Of a stretch of 64,000 nucleotides of DNA, positions 46,883 to 57,399 are shown in pieces. The notes below the pieces were generated by a model, which searched no databases, was not told the origin of the DNA, and was given only the letters and a program-made list of their open reading frames with translations. Both the position numbers and the translations under genes were made by a program. Origin of the DNA: 2-12-FULL-35-23 sp965196985 (GTDB lineage Bacteria > Pseudomonadota > Gammaproteobacteria > UBA12402); the NCBI GenBank assembly GCA_965196985.1, contig CBDALO010000249.1, positions 14,726-78,725 of the forward strand, written 5' to 3'. Each line of letters starts with the position of its first letter. Position 1 is the stretch's first letter.

Positions 46883-47833
46883 CTAGGCATCCGCTGAAAA
46901 TGGCTGCTGTGTTTTTAGGATGCCATAAATCATATGCACCATTTTTCTCATAACAGCACAAATGGCTAGCTTCTTTGGCTTGCCTTTTTTGAGCAGCTTT
47001 TCATAAAATTTCTTCAAAATAGGATTATGCCTTATAGCCACTAATGCCGGCATGTAAAGCGCCTTTCGCAACCAAGCACTACCAACCTTTGAGAGCCGTG
47101 ATGAATTCAATGAAGTGCCTGATTGTGACTGGCTGGGATTTAAACCAATATGAGCAGCCAATTGTTTTGCGCCAGAAAATCTTTCAATATTATTAAAAAA
47201 AGCAGTTAGTGTTTGAGCGGTTTTATCACCAATGCCTGGGATGCTTTTAAGCAGCTCTGTGTTATTCTTCAGATCATCATCACTCGCGATCAGCTTACTA
47301 ATTTCTTCCTGCAGTCGTAAAATTTCTTTTTCCATATAATCGATATGATTTTGTATAGAGCTAATAATTGTTTCTTCCGCTAGCTCCAGCCTGTTTTGTT
47401 CATTGCTGACTTGGGAGGTTAATACTTCAGATCTCTGTATCAAAGCTCTTAGAGCCTCTATATTAGCTGGCAAAGGCTGCCATAGCGTTGGAGTAAAATG
47501 ATTTGAATAGTCCTTAATACTGACCGCATCGGCCTTGTCGGTCTTGTTTCGTATTAGCTGTCCTTTCATAAAAAACTTTATTCGTGCAGGATTAATTATA
47601 CTGACATCACACTTCTCACTATGTAAATAAAGAGCCAATGCATTACCGTATTTACCTGTTGATTCCATGCAAAAATGAAGTGACTGATCAGATAAAGATT
47701 GCGTCCATTCTAATAACTCAGAAAAGCCCTCAGGATTATTATTAAAATGTTTAACGTGATCTTTTCCGCTAGTGGTGATAGCAGCAACAAAATCAGATTT
47801 TGCAATATCAATACCAACACAATTTTTTTTCAT
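46883..47833 (-). CDS. IS110-family transposase, intact (copy 2)
   Basis: Same 316-residue protein as at 40.5 kb and at the same position in its host transposon, showing that the IS110 insertion preceded the duplication of the transposon. Confidence 0.93.
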   Translation of the reverse strand: MKKNCVGIDIAKSDFVAAITTSGKDHVKHFNNNPEGFSELLEWTQSLSDQSLHFCMESTGKYGNALALYLHSEKCDVSIINPARIKFFMKGQLIRNKTDKADAVSIKDYSNHFTPTLWQPLPANIEALRALIQRSEVLTSQVSNEQNRLELAEETIISSIQNHIDYMEKEILRLQEEISKLIASDDDLKNNTELLKSIPGIGDKTAQTLTAFFNNIERFSGAKQLAAHIGLNPSQSQSGTSLNSSRLSKVGSAWLRKALYMPALVAIRHNPILKKFYEKLLKKGKPKKLAICAVMRKMVHMIYGILKTQQPFSADA

Positions 47834-48049
47834 TTGCTAGAGCCTCTTAAATTTTATTACACTAACAAACTTGGGAAATCATAGTTCGGATCAACCTTGC
47901 AAATACAGGCTCACAATGGCCTAAGATACCGTTCGATCTCATGAACTTATGAGGGTGGAAGGGAGCTAAATCTCCTCAACAGGATTAAATCCTAAGGACG
48001 AACACGGCTTCACCTTCCGCCTACCCAAGCATCCTTGGGATTGTAGCAA
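47834..48049 (-). ncRNA. Candidate IS110 bridge RNA region (copy 2)
   Basis: Identical in layout to the 41.5-kb copy. If this is a bridge RNA, its donor-binding loop should match the IS110 ends and its target loop the transposon sequence at the insertion point. Confidence 0.5.
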
Positions 48050-48094
48050 TATTGTCATATCTCTACAGTTATTTAAGATACAAGGATGAGTAAG

Positions 48095-48886
48095 ATGTAT
48101 TTTCAACATTTTGGCTTGAAATTTGATCCATTGGGTAAATCAAACATTATTGAATTGGCGCAGTCAAAGCGACTAGAACAGCAACTTAATGGTTTGCTAG
48201 AAACACGCGGCTTAGCAGTGATTACTGGCGACTCAGGGACAGGAAAGACCACGGCGCTAAGATACTGGAGCAATAAACTCAACCCGCTGACCCATCAAGT
48301 CATTTATCAATCAGACACTCACTTTCGGTCATTTGATGTGTACTCTCAGCTTGCCGAAAATCTAGGTTTAGAAAACTATTACCGATTCTCTAAACTTTGG
48401 AGAGACTTGAAGCAGAGCTTGATCGCGCTCTACCATGATAAAAACGTTCAGCCTATTTGGATCCTAGACGAGGCGCATCAGCTTAGTAATGATTTCATTC
48501 TACGATTACCTGACTTCCTTAATTTCAGTTTTGACAGCAAAGACGTCATGACGATTATCTTATGTGGACTCCCATCACTTCTAGCAACATTGCAGAGACC
48601 AGCCTATGAACCTATCAACTCTAGAATTCAGTGCTTTATTAGGTGGCATGCAATTGAAGATAGCAGGGATTTTGAGAGCATTATTCACGCTGCTTTTGAG
48701 AAGGCAGGAATGAGCAGCAGCTTATTCACTGAAACAGGTATTCGTGCAGTACACATGGCCACAAAAGGTAGGCTTCGTTATGTTGATAGGCTCATGCGAC
48801 ATGCGTTGCTAATCGCCGCTAATATGAATTTAAACCATATACCGGATGATGTCATTAATCAGGCAATTCATGAGCTAAAAGGTTAA
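48095..48886 (+). CDS. AAA ATPase transposition helper (copy 2)
   Basis: Differs from the other two copies by Phe for Leu at the third residue (MYFQHFG). ATPase motifs intact. An ATG nine bases upstream is the alternative start. Confidence 0.88.
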   Translation: MYFQHFGLKFDPLGKSNIIELAQSKRLEQQLNGLLETRGLAVITGDSGTGKTTALRYWSNKLNPLTHQVIYQSDTHFRSFDVYSQLAENLGLENYYRFSKLWRDLKQSLIALYHDKNVQPIWILDEAHQLSNDFILRLPDFLNFSFDSKDVMTIILCGLPSLLATLQRPAYEPINSRIQCFIRWHAIEDSRDFESIIHAAFEKAGMSSSLFTETGIRAVHMATKGRLRYVDRLMRHALLIAANMNLNHIPDDVINQAIHELKG

Positions 48887-48952
48887 CTATTTGACACCAT
48901 CTCACGCAAAATAGGTTGAGATGGTTTCTCTAAATTATTGTGGGACGTTACA

Positions 48953-49841
48953 CCTGTTAAAACCGTTAACTTACCCGCCTCACGATTTAGTAAGCGATAG
49001 GTCACCGTAAATTGTGAAGACGGCGAGCTAAAGTCAATACTTGGCAAGGTTAATGCTTGATCTTTGGTGTACTGCAACACCTGCGTCAAGCCACTGGTCT
49101 GCAGACTTGAACCCACTTCAACAGCAAAACGGGCGTTGATACTGGTTTCACCATCATTCGCACTCACCAAAAAACTATGACTACCAAAAGCGCTCAGACT
49201 TGGCGTAAAAGAAAAACTTAACTCTGTGGCATTAAACACTGCCCAGGTTGGTAATATTGAACCACTGGCTTGTTTACTAATGACCGTCAACTGGTCACCA
49301 TCCGCATCATAGAAAGTATTGGCTGGCAACCTCAGCGAAGCGGGCACACCAATGGAAACAAACTGATCAGCAACTGGCACTCTTAATTCAGGTGGGGTGT
49401 TCTCAACAGTAACAGGAAAGGTAATGGTTGACGTTTTACTACTATCCAGCTCTGAAACCGCTGTGATTCTTATCTCATAACGACCGCTTACCGTTGTCCC
49501 TGGCTTTCTGGATAAAAGCCGAGTTGCTGAGTCAAACGAAAACCCTGCTGGCAACGGACTACCATCCGATAAGTCAGCACTTAGTATTAAAGGATCACCA
49601 TCCGGATTATCAAAAGCTGAAACAGGAACCAGCACTTGCAACTCCTGACCTTTAGTAATCGGTGAAACCGTAATCGGCGTCCCTGCGGCTAAGGGATCTG
49701 GGGTTGGCGTGGCTAACATCGTTAACTTACCACTCAATGGTAAGTTAATACCGTCTGCCACACTGTATTCAATATTAAAATTACTGTCGTAATGCTCACT
49801 GGGCACAAACTGCAGTTGAGTTAAGATCGCCTGTACATCGG
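48953..49841 (-). pseudogene. Giant gene piece 6
   Basis: About 296 codons of the Ig-like region: QFVPSEHYDSNFNIEYSVAD, TPTPDPLAAGTPITVSPITK, DNPDGDPLILSADLSDG, two calcium-type DADGD loops and SGLTQVLQYTKDQALTLP. Ends at the transposon after GKLTVLTG. It reads as a near-copy of the end of piece 4. Confidence 0.88.
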
Positions 49842-49849
49842 TTGGACTA

Positions 49850-51236
49850 GGGTGCTGCCTTTATATAATGTAGAAAATATAGCATAATATACACTTTAAC
49901 TTGATTACGGATGGTGTTTGGATGTTAGCTAGAATTCTCTCTGATGAAAATAATGAATTAACTATTGAGCTCAAGCTTCCACTAAAAGGATCCATGCTTG
50001 AATGTGAGGATGCAATTCTTGACGGCCTTAATGAGGTTGGAACATTAGCCACTGAAAAAGCTTTAAGTAAGTTTGATGCAGATGGCTCTCCTATCCATGT
50101 TGGAAAAATAAAGCTAACAGCACGAAGTAGAGATGAAGCAAATTACCAAACGCCTTATGGAGTTGCTCGAGTTAAGCGTTATGTTTATCAAACCTCTAAA
50201 GGCGGGAAGGTCTTTTGTCCTTTAGAAGATAAGGCTAGAATTATCCAAGGATCAACACCGCGATTTGCAAAAATAATCTCACATAAATACTCAAACTTAC
50301 CTGCTCCTAGTGTTATTGATGATCTCAAGGTCAATCATAACCGTAAAATCTCACATTCATACTTGCAACGGGCAACTGATTTTGTTGGCGGTATTGCACA
50401 AGCCAAAGAGGCTGAGTGGGAATATGAAGAGCCAAAGCTTGATGCAGGCATTGAGATGCTAAGTATTAGCTTAGATGGTGCATATGTTCTCACCGTTGAT
50501 GATGGTTATAGAGAGAGCATGGTTGGAACTATTTCCATGTATGATAAGCATGGTGCACGCCTGCACACAACCTACGTTGCAGCATCACCAGAATATGGAA
50601 AAGATGAATTCTTTAATAGGCTTGAAAAGGAAATAAAGCTGAAAAAGAAATATTACCCTGATGCTAAAACAATTGGCGTTGCTGATGGAGCAAAAAATAA
50701 TTGGCCATTTCTAAAAAAACATACTGATACGCAAATTTTAGATTTTTGGCATGCAACTGAATATCTCGGCGAAGCATCAAAGGCAGTATTTACCAAAAAA
50801 TCTGAAAGAGATGAGCGTGATGTTTGGCTCGAAGAGAGATGTCATGACTTAAAGCACAAGAAAGGTGCGGCAGGTAGAATACTTGCTGAGCTTAAAGAGC
50901 ATCTAAATAAAAAACTGAATAAATCGCTTAGAGAAAAGCTAGAAGGAACAATTACGTATTTTGAAAATAATATTAAAGAAAAGCGAATGTCGTATCATAA
51001 TTTGATTAAGCAGAATGCACCAATTGGCTCTGGCGTCACTGAAGCAGCATGTAAAACAATTGTTAAACAAAGATTAGGCGGATCAGGAATGCGCTGGAAA
51101 GACAAGGGAATGAAAATCGTTTTATGCTTGAGAACACCAGTAAAGACTAAAGGCAGATGGGATCAGTTTTGGGAGAAGGTCAATGATTTTGGCGTGCCAG
51201 CAGCAATATAGCCTACATTATATAGAGGCAGCACCC
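49850..51236 (+). mobile_element. ISKra4-family element, copy 2 of 3
   Basis: 1387 bp. Duplication TTGGACTA at 49842-49849 and 51237-51244, in the giant gene. Confidence 0.95.
49901..51211 (+). CDS. ISKra4-family transposase (copy 2)
   Basis: Begins TTG ATT ACG where the other copies have ATG ATG AAG, so TTG 49901 or, better, ATG 49922 (MLARIL) is the start. A few substitutions (for example Pro for Leu in LRTPVKTKG); the catalytic blocks are unchanged. Confidence 0.92.
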   Translation: MITDGVWMLARILSDENNELTIELKLPLKGSMLECEDAILDGLNEVGTLATEKALSKFDADGSPIHVGKIKLTARSRDEANYQTPYGVARVKRYVYQTSKGGKVFCPLEDKARIIQGSTPRFAKIISHKYSNLPAPSVIDDLKVNHNRKISHSYLQRATDFVGGIAQAKEAEWEYEEPKLDAGIEMLSISLDGAYVLTVDDGYRESMVGTISMYDKHGARLHTTYVAASPEYGKDEFFNRLEKEIKLKKKYYPDAKTIGVADGAKNNWPFLKKHTDTQILDFWHATEYLGEASKAVFTKKSERDERDVWLEERCHDLKHKKGAAGRILAELKEHLNKKLNKSLREKLEGTITYFENNIKEKRMSYHNLIKQNAPIGSGVTEAACKTIVKQRLGGSGMRWKDKGMKIVLCLRTPVKTKGRWDQFWEKVNDFGVPAAI

Positions 51237-51769
51237 TTGGACTACCTGTCACTGACCACACGCCACGCGCTGAATTATACGTCGCTGTGGCTGAGCCTGA
51301 AGTCGGCGTCGTTAACACACCCGCCTCAGCTTCGGATAAGGTCATTTCAACTGTCACTGTTGAGGAAGGCGTTGAGAGTGTGAGCGTTGGCAAGTCCTTT
51401 GTGGTGTCTTCAGTGAAATCAACCACGTGATTAAGTTGGTCGACAATCAAGCTGGGCAAAACTTCCAAACTAAAACGAGAGCTAACAGCCCTACCATCCG
51501 TATCCGTTGCCGTTAGTCTTAACGCTAATACGCCAGAAGAAGCAGCATTGGGGCTTAGGCTGTAACGAACCAATTCTGTTGTTTCGGTAACATTAATCCA
51601 AGCAGGTAAGGTTTGACCATTAACCTGCCGTGTACTAAAAGTCAAAGTATCACCGTCTGCATCACGGAAACTGTCCTTACGCACTTCTATCACAGATGGC
51701 ACACCCACTGATGCTGTCTTATCTACCAATGGCTTATGTAATTCTGGTGCTGTGTTTTCGAGGACAATG
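51237..51769 (-). pseudogene. Giant gene piece 5
   Basis: About 178 codons: LVDKTASVGVPSVIEVRKDS, FRDADGDTLTFSTRQVNG, LPAWINVTETTELVRYSLSP, SLIVDQLNHVVDFTEDTTKD, ending SARGVWSVTGSP. It joins piece 4 (SIIFPI-VLENTAPELHKP) and piece 6 (TGSP-TDVQAILTQL) in frame. Confidence 0.88.
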
Positions 51770-51777
51770 GGAAAGAT

Positions 51778-53309
51778 GCTAGTGCGCCATCCTTTCTGTA
51801 AATTCCATTGACTTGCTGAAAATAAGCAGGCGACTCAGTCAGATTAGAAATTCCTTTTAAGGTAAACTTAACCAAAAAAGAGGAATGACAATGAGCTGCT
51901 ATAAAAATGAGAACTTAATCGAAGAAGCCATACATGTTTTAGCGATGGAGGGGTTTGAAGCTTTACCTAAGCTTGTCTCCAGGTTGATGAATGAGGCTAT
52001 GTTAATAGAAAGGGAGCGCCATTTAAATGCCAGTCCTTATGAGCGAACTGGCGATAGAAACGGATATGCGAACGGCTTTAAACCAAGGTTAATTAACACA
52101 GGTCAAGGTCAGCTTGAGCTACAGATACCGCAGGTTAGAGACTCCAATGAAGCCTTCTATCCATCAGTCTTAGAGCGAGGTGTACGCTCTGATAGAGCAC
52201 TTAAGCTGGCTGTCGCTGAAATGTATGTGCATGGGGTTTCCACGCGCAAAGTTGAAAAGGTGCTAAAGCAACTCTGTGGAACAGATATTTCAAGCACAGA
52301 GGTAAGCCGTTGCGCTAAATTGTTGGATGAAGATTTAAAGAAATGGCGAAATAAGCCGTTAGGAAAGATAAAATATCTTTGGCTAGATGCACGTTATGAG
52401 AAGGTGCGCACTAGCGGCACAGTACAAGACTGTGCGGTATTGATAGCCTATGGCTTTGATGAATCAACCGGCAAGAGAACAGTGCTAGGTGTTTCTGTTG
52501 CGTTATCAGAGGCTGAGGTACATTGGCGTGATTTTCTTCAGCAGTTGGTTGAGCGAGGTATACATGGTATTGAGTTGATTACTAGCGACGCTCATACTGG
52601 CCTAAAAGCCGCTAGAAGAGCTGTGTTCCCCAGTGTTCCTTGGCAACGCTGCCAATTTCATTTGCAGCAAAATGCTCAGGCTCACATACCAAAGCGCTCA
52701 ATGAAGGAACCAGTAGCTGAGGAGATTACAGCTATATTTAATGCCTCAAACATTCATGAGTCGGAAAGACTATTGGCTATGGCGGTAGATAAATATCAGC
52801 AAACAGCACCAGAGCTTTCTTCTTGGTTGGAAGTGAATATACCGGAGGGCTTAGTAGTGATGAACTTTGACAGGCCGCATCAAAAAAGATTAAGAACCAG
52901 TAACATAGCTGAGCGCGTAAACAGAGAGGTAAAAAGAAGGACGCATACAGTTGGAATTTTCCCTAATACTGAATCGTGCCTAAGGCTCGTATCAGCTGTT
53001 TTAGTGGAAATTGATGACCAGTGGAGCGGATCACCTAGATACTTAAGTTGAAGTGAATAATAAGGCTTCATAGGGTTTTAGGATAGATCATTCTTGTTCT
53101 TATTAACGAGATATAATTGCTATTACCTAAAAGTTAATAATTTATTTTGAGAGGAGAAAAATTTGAGGTATAAATAATTTTTTAGATTGATTAGCATAAT
53201 TAATTTAAGATATTATGCGATGAGACAGGTACAATAGAGTGCCATTTAGAATTTTAAAGGTTTTTCTAAGTACTGAAGTTGGTTTTTACAGACAAAATAA
53301 CGCTCTATC
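51778..53309 (+). mobile_element. IS256-family element, copy 3 of 5
   Basis: 1532 bp, plus orientation. Duplication GGAAAGAT at 51770-51777 and 53310-53317, in the giant gene. Confidence 0.95.
51885..53051 (+). CDS. IS256-family transposase (copy 3)
   Basis: Encodes the same 388-residue protein as the other four copies; motifs intact. Confidence 0.95.
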   Translation: MTMSCYKNENLIEEAIHVLAMEGFEALPKLVSRLMNEAMLIERERHLNASPYERTGDRNGYANGFKPRLINTGQGQLELQIPQVRDSNEAFYPSVLERGVRSDRALKLAVAEMYVHGVSTRKVEKVLKQLCGTDISSTEVSRCAKLLDEDLKKWRNKPLGKIKYLWLDARYEKVRTSGTVQDCAVLIAYGFDESTGKRTVLGVSVALSEAEVHWRDFLQQLVERGIHGIELITSDAHTGLKAARRAVFPSVPWQRCQFHLQQNAQAHIPKRSMKEPVAEEITAIFNASNIHESERLLAMAVDKYQQTAPELSSWLEVNIPEGLVVMNFDRPHQKRLRTSNIAERVNREVKRRTHTVGIFPNTESCLRLVSAVLVEIDDQWSGSPRYLS

Positions 53310-55859
53310 GGAAAGATGATACTTGTTGTCTTAGTGCTGTCTGATTGAGAGGTAGCAGTAATACGAATATCATAACGCCCGCCTTTACCCATACTGGCTG
53401 CTTTGCTCAATAGCCTAGTTGTCGGGTTAAAGCTCAACCAGGTCGGCAACGGACTACCATCCGATAAATCAGCGCTTAATGTTAATAGATCGCCATCTGG
53501 ATTATCAAAAGCTGAAGCAGGAATCAATACTTGTAGTTCCTGACCTTTAGTAATCGGTGAAACCGTAATCGGCGTCCCTGCGGCTAAGGGATCTGGGGTT
53601 GGTGTGGCTAACATCGTTAACTTACCACTCAATGGTAAGTTAATACCGTCTGCCACACTGTATTCAATATTAAAATTACTGTCGTAATGCTCACTGGGCA
53701 CAAACTGCAATTGAGTTAAGATTGCCTGTACATCGGTTGGACTACCTGTCACTGACCACACTCCGCGTGCAGAGTTATAAGTAGCAGTTACTGAGCCGGA
53801 GGATGGAGTTGTTAACACACCTGCATCAGCTGTTGATAAAGACATCTCAACTGTAACCGAACTAGCAGGAGTTGAAATAATGATATCAGGTAAATCTTTT
53901 GTGGTATCTTCAATAAAGTTAACCACATAGTTTAGTTGATCAACTGTGAGGCTTGGCTCGATTAATAAATCAAATGCTGATGAAGCAGAAAATTGTCCGT
54001 CAGTTGCAGTAACTTTAACCGCTAATCCGCCAAGATCATCTCGAGTCGGCGTTCCAGAAAATGTCCTGGTTGCTGAATCAAACTTAAGCCAAGCAGGCAA
54101 AGCGCTACCATCTTTCAACTGAGCTGTATAAGTTAATACATCGTCAACATCTTTAAAGCTATCTGTAGCAAACTGATAACTTAAGCCATTTGCAACCGCA
54201 ATTGTTTGGCTTAGTAAACCCTTATTAACTTCAACTCGAGCATTCGTTACTGCTAAAGCAAAGCTACTTGAAGCACTGAATTGACCATCACTAGCAATGA
54301 CTTTTACTGATAAGGTTCCCAGGTCATCGTCTGTTGGTGTGCCGCTAAAAGTTCTTGTTTCAGCATTGAAAGATAACCAGCTTGGCAACGAAGTACCATC
54401 TGACAAGGTTGCGGTGTAAACCAAGCTATCATCGGCATCAGTAAATGCAGTTTCTGAAAATTGGTAACTAAACGCTGTGCCAGCTTTAATGCTTTGTGCC
54501 ACAACGCCACTTTTAACTTCTGGCTTAGCGTTAGTAACTGAAAGAGCAAAGGTACTTGAAGCGCTGAATTGACTATCACTAGCGGTGACCTTCACTGATA
54601 AGGTTCCCAGGTCATCGCCCGCTGGTGTACCGCTAAACGTCCGCGCTTCAGCATTGAAAGTTAACCACGATGGTAAAGCCAAACCATTTGATAGCGTCGC
54701 AGTATAAGTTAACGCATCATCTGCATCTCTAAAGGCTGTTTCAGTGAACTGATAGCTAAATGCCTTACCCGCTTTAATACTTTGAGCAAAAAATCCATCT
54801 CGTACTTCAGGTTTGGCATTGGTAACAGTAAGAGGAAATGCACTTGATACAGAGAACTGCCCATCACTTGCGACAACCTTAACGGAAGTTGAACCCAAGT
54901 CATCACCCGTTGGTGTGCCACTGAATGTCCTGGTTAAAGGATTAAAGCTCAACCAACAAGGTAGTACAGAACCATCTAACAGCGTTGCAATATAAGTTAA
55001 TATGTCATCAGCATCAGTAAATGCCGTTGCTGAGAATTGATAACTGAACGCCTTACCTGCTTTAACACTTTGAGGAATAACGCCATCAAACACAGCAGGC
55101 CTGGCATTCGTAACGGTGATATCGAAACTGTCCTCAGCCGTAAATTGCCCATCACTGGCTGTTACTTCAATAACGCTTGCACCAAGGTCGCTCCCCTGAG
55201 GAATACCAGAGAAAGTTCTGTTACCGGCATGAAATGATAGCCATGATGGCAATGGCCGCCCTCCAACTAACATTGCAGTATAAACTAATGGGTCATCAGC
55301 ATCAGTAAATGCTGTTGCTGAAAAGGTATAGTTTAATACCTTACCAGCCTTAATGCTTTGGGCTTCAAGACCTTCAAGTACTTTTGGTCGCGCATTAGTG
55401 ATTGCAAGCTCAAAATCATCTTCAGCAGAAAATTGCCCGTCACTAGCTTTGACCTCAACAAATATTACACCAAGATCACTGCTTGATGGTGTACCAAAAA
55501 AGGTCCTATTACCTGCGCTAAACGATAACCATGCTGGTAAAGGTGAGCCATCATTTAAGGTCGAGGTATAAGTCAAGATATCATCTGTATCAGTAAATGC
55601 TGTTGACAAAAATGTATAGTTAAAAGATTTACCCGCTTTAACACTTTGCGCCTCAAGACCATCATAAACAATAGGTCTAGCATTAGTTAAAGTTAACTTA
55701 AATGACGTGGTTACCTCCGTACGATTATCGCTTGCCTCAACAGTTAGCGAAATAACGCTCAAGTCACCAAATGGGCTAACACCATAAAAACTGCTATTTG
55801 CCGAGTAAAATGTCAACCAACTTGGGAGACTTGTGGTACCCGTCTGCCATGCAGATAAC
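53310..55859 (-). pseudogene. Giant gene piece 4: run of seven Ig-like modules
   Basis: About 850 codons. At least seven consecutive modules of about 92 residues share QSIKAGKAFSYQFSATAFTD, ADDILTYTATLSDGS, LPSWLSFNAETRTFSGTP and DDLGTLSVKVTASDGQFS, the He_PIG (putative Ig) pattern with an Asp-rich calcium-type strand. Then comes one SLTVDQLNYVVNF / VPSEHYDSNFN module that is repeated almost unchanged in pieces 5 and 6. Adhesion or cell-surface structural role inferred. Confidence 0.88.
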
Positions 55860-55867
55860 GTTAATGG

Positions 55868-57399
55868 GATAGAGCGTTATTTTGTCTGTAAAAACCAACT
55901 TCAGTACTTAGAAAAACCTTTAAAATTCTAAATGGCACTCTATTGTACCTGTCTCATCGCATAATATCTTAAATTAATTATGCTAATCAATCTAAAAAAT
56001 TATTTATACCTCAAATTTTTCTCCTCTCAAAATAAATTATTAACTTTTAGGTAATAGCAATTATATCTCGTTAATAAGAACAAGAATGATCTATCCTAAA
56101 ACCCTATGAAGCCTTATTATTCACTTCAACTTAAGTATCTAGGTGATCCGCTCCACTGGTCATCAATTTCCACTAAAACAGCTGATACGAGCCTTAGGCA
56201 CGATTCAGTATTAGGGAAAATTCCAACTGTATGCGTCCTTCTTTTTACCTCTCTGTTTACGCGCTCAGCTATGTTACTGGTTCTTAATCTTTTTTGATGC
56301 GGCCTGTCAAAGTTCATCACTACTAAGCCCTCCGGTATATTCACTTCCAACCAAGAAGAAAGCTCTGGTGCTGTTTGCTGATATTTATCTACCGCCATAG
56401 CCAATAGTCTTTCCGACTCATGAATGTTTGAGGCATTAAATATAGCTGTAATCTCCTCAGCTACTGGTTCCTTCATTGAGCGCTTTGGTATGTGAGCCTG
56501 AGCATTTTGCTGCAAATGAAATTGGCAGCGTTGCCAAGGAACACTGGGGAACACAGCTCTTCTAGCGGCTTTTAGGCCAGTATGAGCGTCGCTAGTAATC
56601 AACTCAATACCATGTATACCTCGCTCAACCAACTGCTGAAGAAAATCACGCCAATGTACCTCAGCCTCTGATAACGCAACAGAAACACCTAGCACTGTTC
56701 TCTTGCCGGTTGATTCATCAAAGCCATAGGCTATCAATACCGCACAGTCTTGTACTGTGCCGCTAGTGCGCACCTTCTCATAACGTGCATCTAGCCAAAG
56801 ATATTTTATCTTTCCTAACGGCTTATTTCGCCATTTCTTTAAATCTTCATCCAACAATTTAGCGCAACGGCTTACCTCTGTGCTTGAAATATCTGTTCCA
56901 CAGAGTTGCTTTAGCACCTTTTCAACTTTGCGCGTGGAAACCCCATGCACATACATTTCAGCGACAGCCAGCTTAAGTGCTCTATCAGAGCGTACACCTC
57001 GCTCTAAGACTGATGGATAGAAGGCTTCATTGGAGTCTCTAACCTGCGGTATCTGTAGCTCAAGCTGACCTTGACCTGTGTTAATTAACCTTGGTTTAAA
57101 GCCGTTCGCATATCCGTTTCTATCGCCAGTTCGCTCATAAGGACTGGCATTTAAATGGCGCTCCCTTTCTATTAACATAGCCTCATTCATCAACCTGGAG
57201 ACAAGCTTAGGTAAAGCTTCAAACCCCTCCATCGCTAAAACATGTATGGCTTCTTCGATTAAGTTCTCATTTTTATAGCAGCTCATTGTCATTCCTCTTT
57301 TTTGGTTAAGTTTACCTTAAAAGGAATTTCTAATCTGACTGAGTCGCCTGCTTATTTTCAGCAAGTCAATGGAATTTACAGAAAGGATGGCGCACTAGC
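55868..57399 (-). mobile_element. IS256-family element, copy 4 of 5
   Basis: 1532 bp, minus orientation. Left flank GTTAATGG (55860-55867); right flank GTTAATATGG (57400-57409), i.e. the duplication carries a two-base AT insertion on one side. That insertion shifts the host frame and gives a local stop after DPDNDPY. Confidence 0.93.
56126..57292 (-). CDS. IS256-family transposase (copy 4)
   Basis: Encodes the same 388-residue protein as the other copies; motifs intact. Confidence 0.95.
   Translation of the reverse strand: MTMSCYKNENLIEEAIHVLAMEGFEALPKLVSRLMNEAMLIERERHLNASPYERTGDRNGYANGFKPRLINTGQGQLELQIPQVRDSNEAFYPSVLERGVRSDRALKLAVAEMYVHGVSTRKVEKVLKQLCGTDISSTEVSRCAKLLDEDLKKWRNKPLGKIKYLWLDARYEKVRTSGTVQDCAVLIAYGFDESTGKRTVLGVSVALSEAEVHWRDFLQQLVERGIHGIELITSDAHTGLKAARRAVFPSVPWQRCQFHLQQNAQAHIPKRSMKEPVAEEITAIFNASNIHESERLLAMAVDKYQQTAPELSSWLEVNIPEGLVVMNFDRPHQKRLRTSNIAERVNREVKRRTHTVGIFPNTESCLRLVSAVLVEIDDQWSGSPRYLS

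Larger units (their letters stand above)
42836..48952 (+). mobile_element. DUF6431/DDE/AAA-ATPase transposon, copy 2, with IS110 and ISNCY-like insertions
   Basis: 6117 bp, same termini as copy 1. Flanking duplication CCTGTT (42830-42835, 48953-48958). It has the identical IS110 position, plus an extra 1880-bp element in the transposase gene. Copy 1 and copy 2 differ by only a few substitutions in the parts compared. Confidence 0.92.

Noticed and set aside
38375..48952. Tn7-like or CRISPR-associated transposon
   Set aside because: No TniQ, Cas or TnsA-type gene and no CRISPR array; only a DDE transposase, an ATPase and DUF6431.
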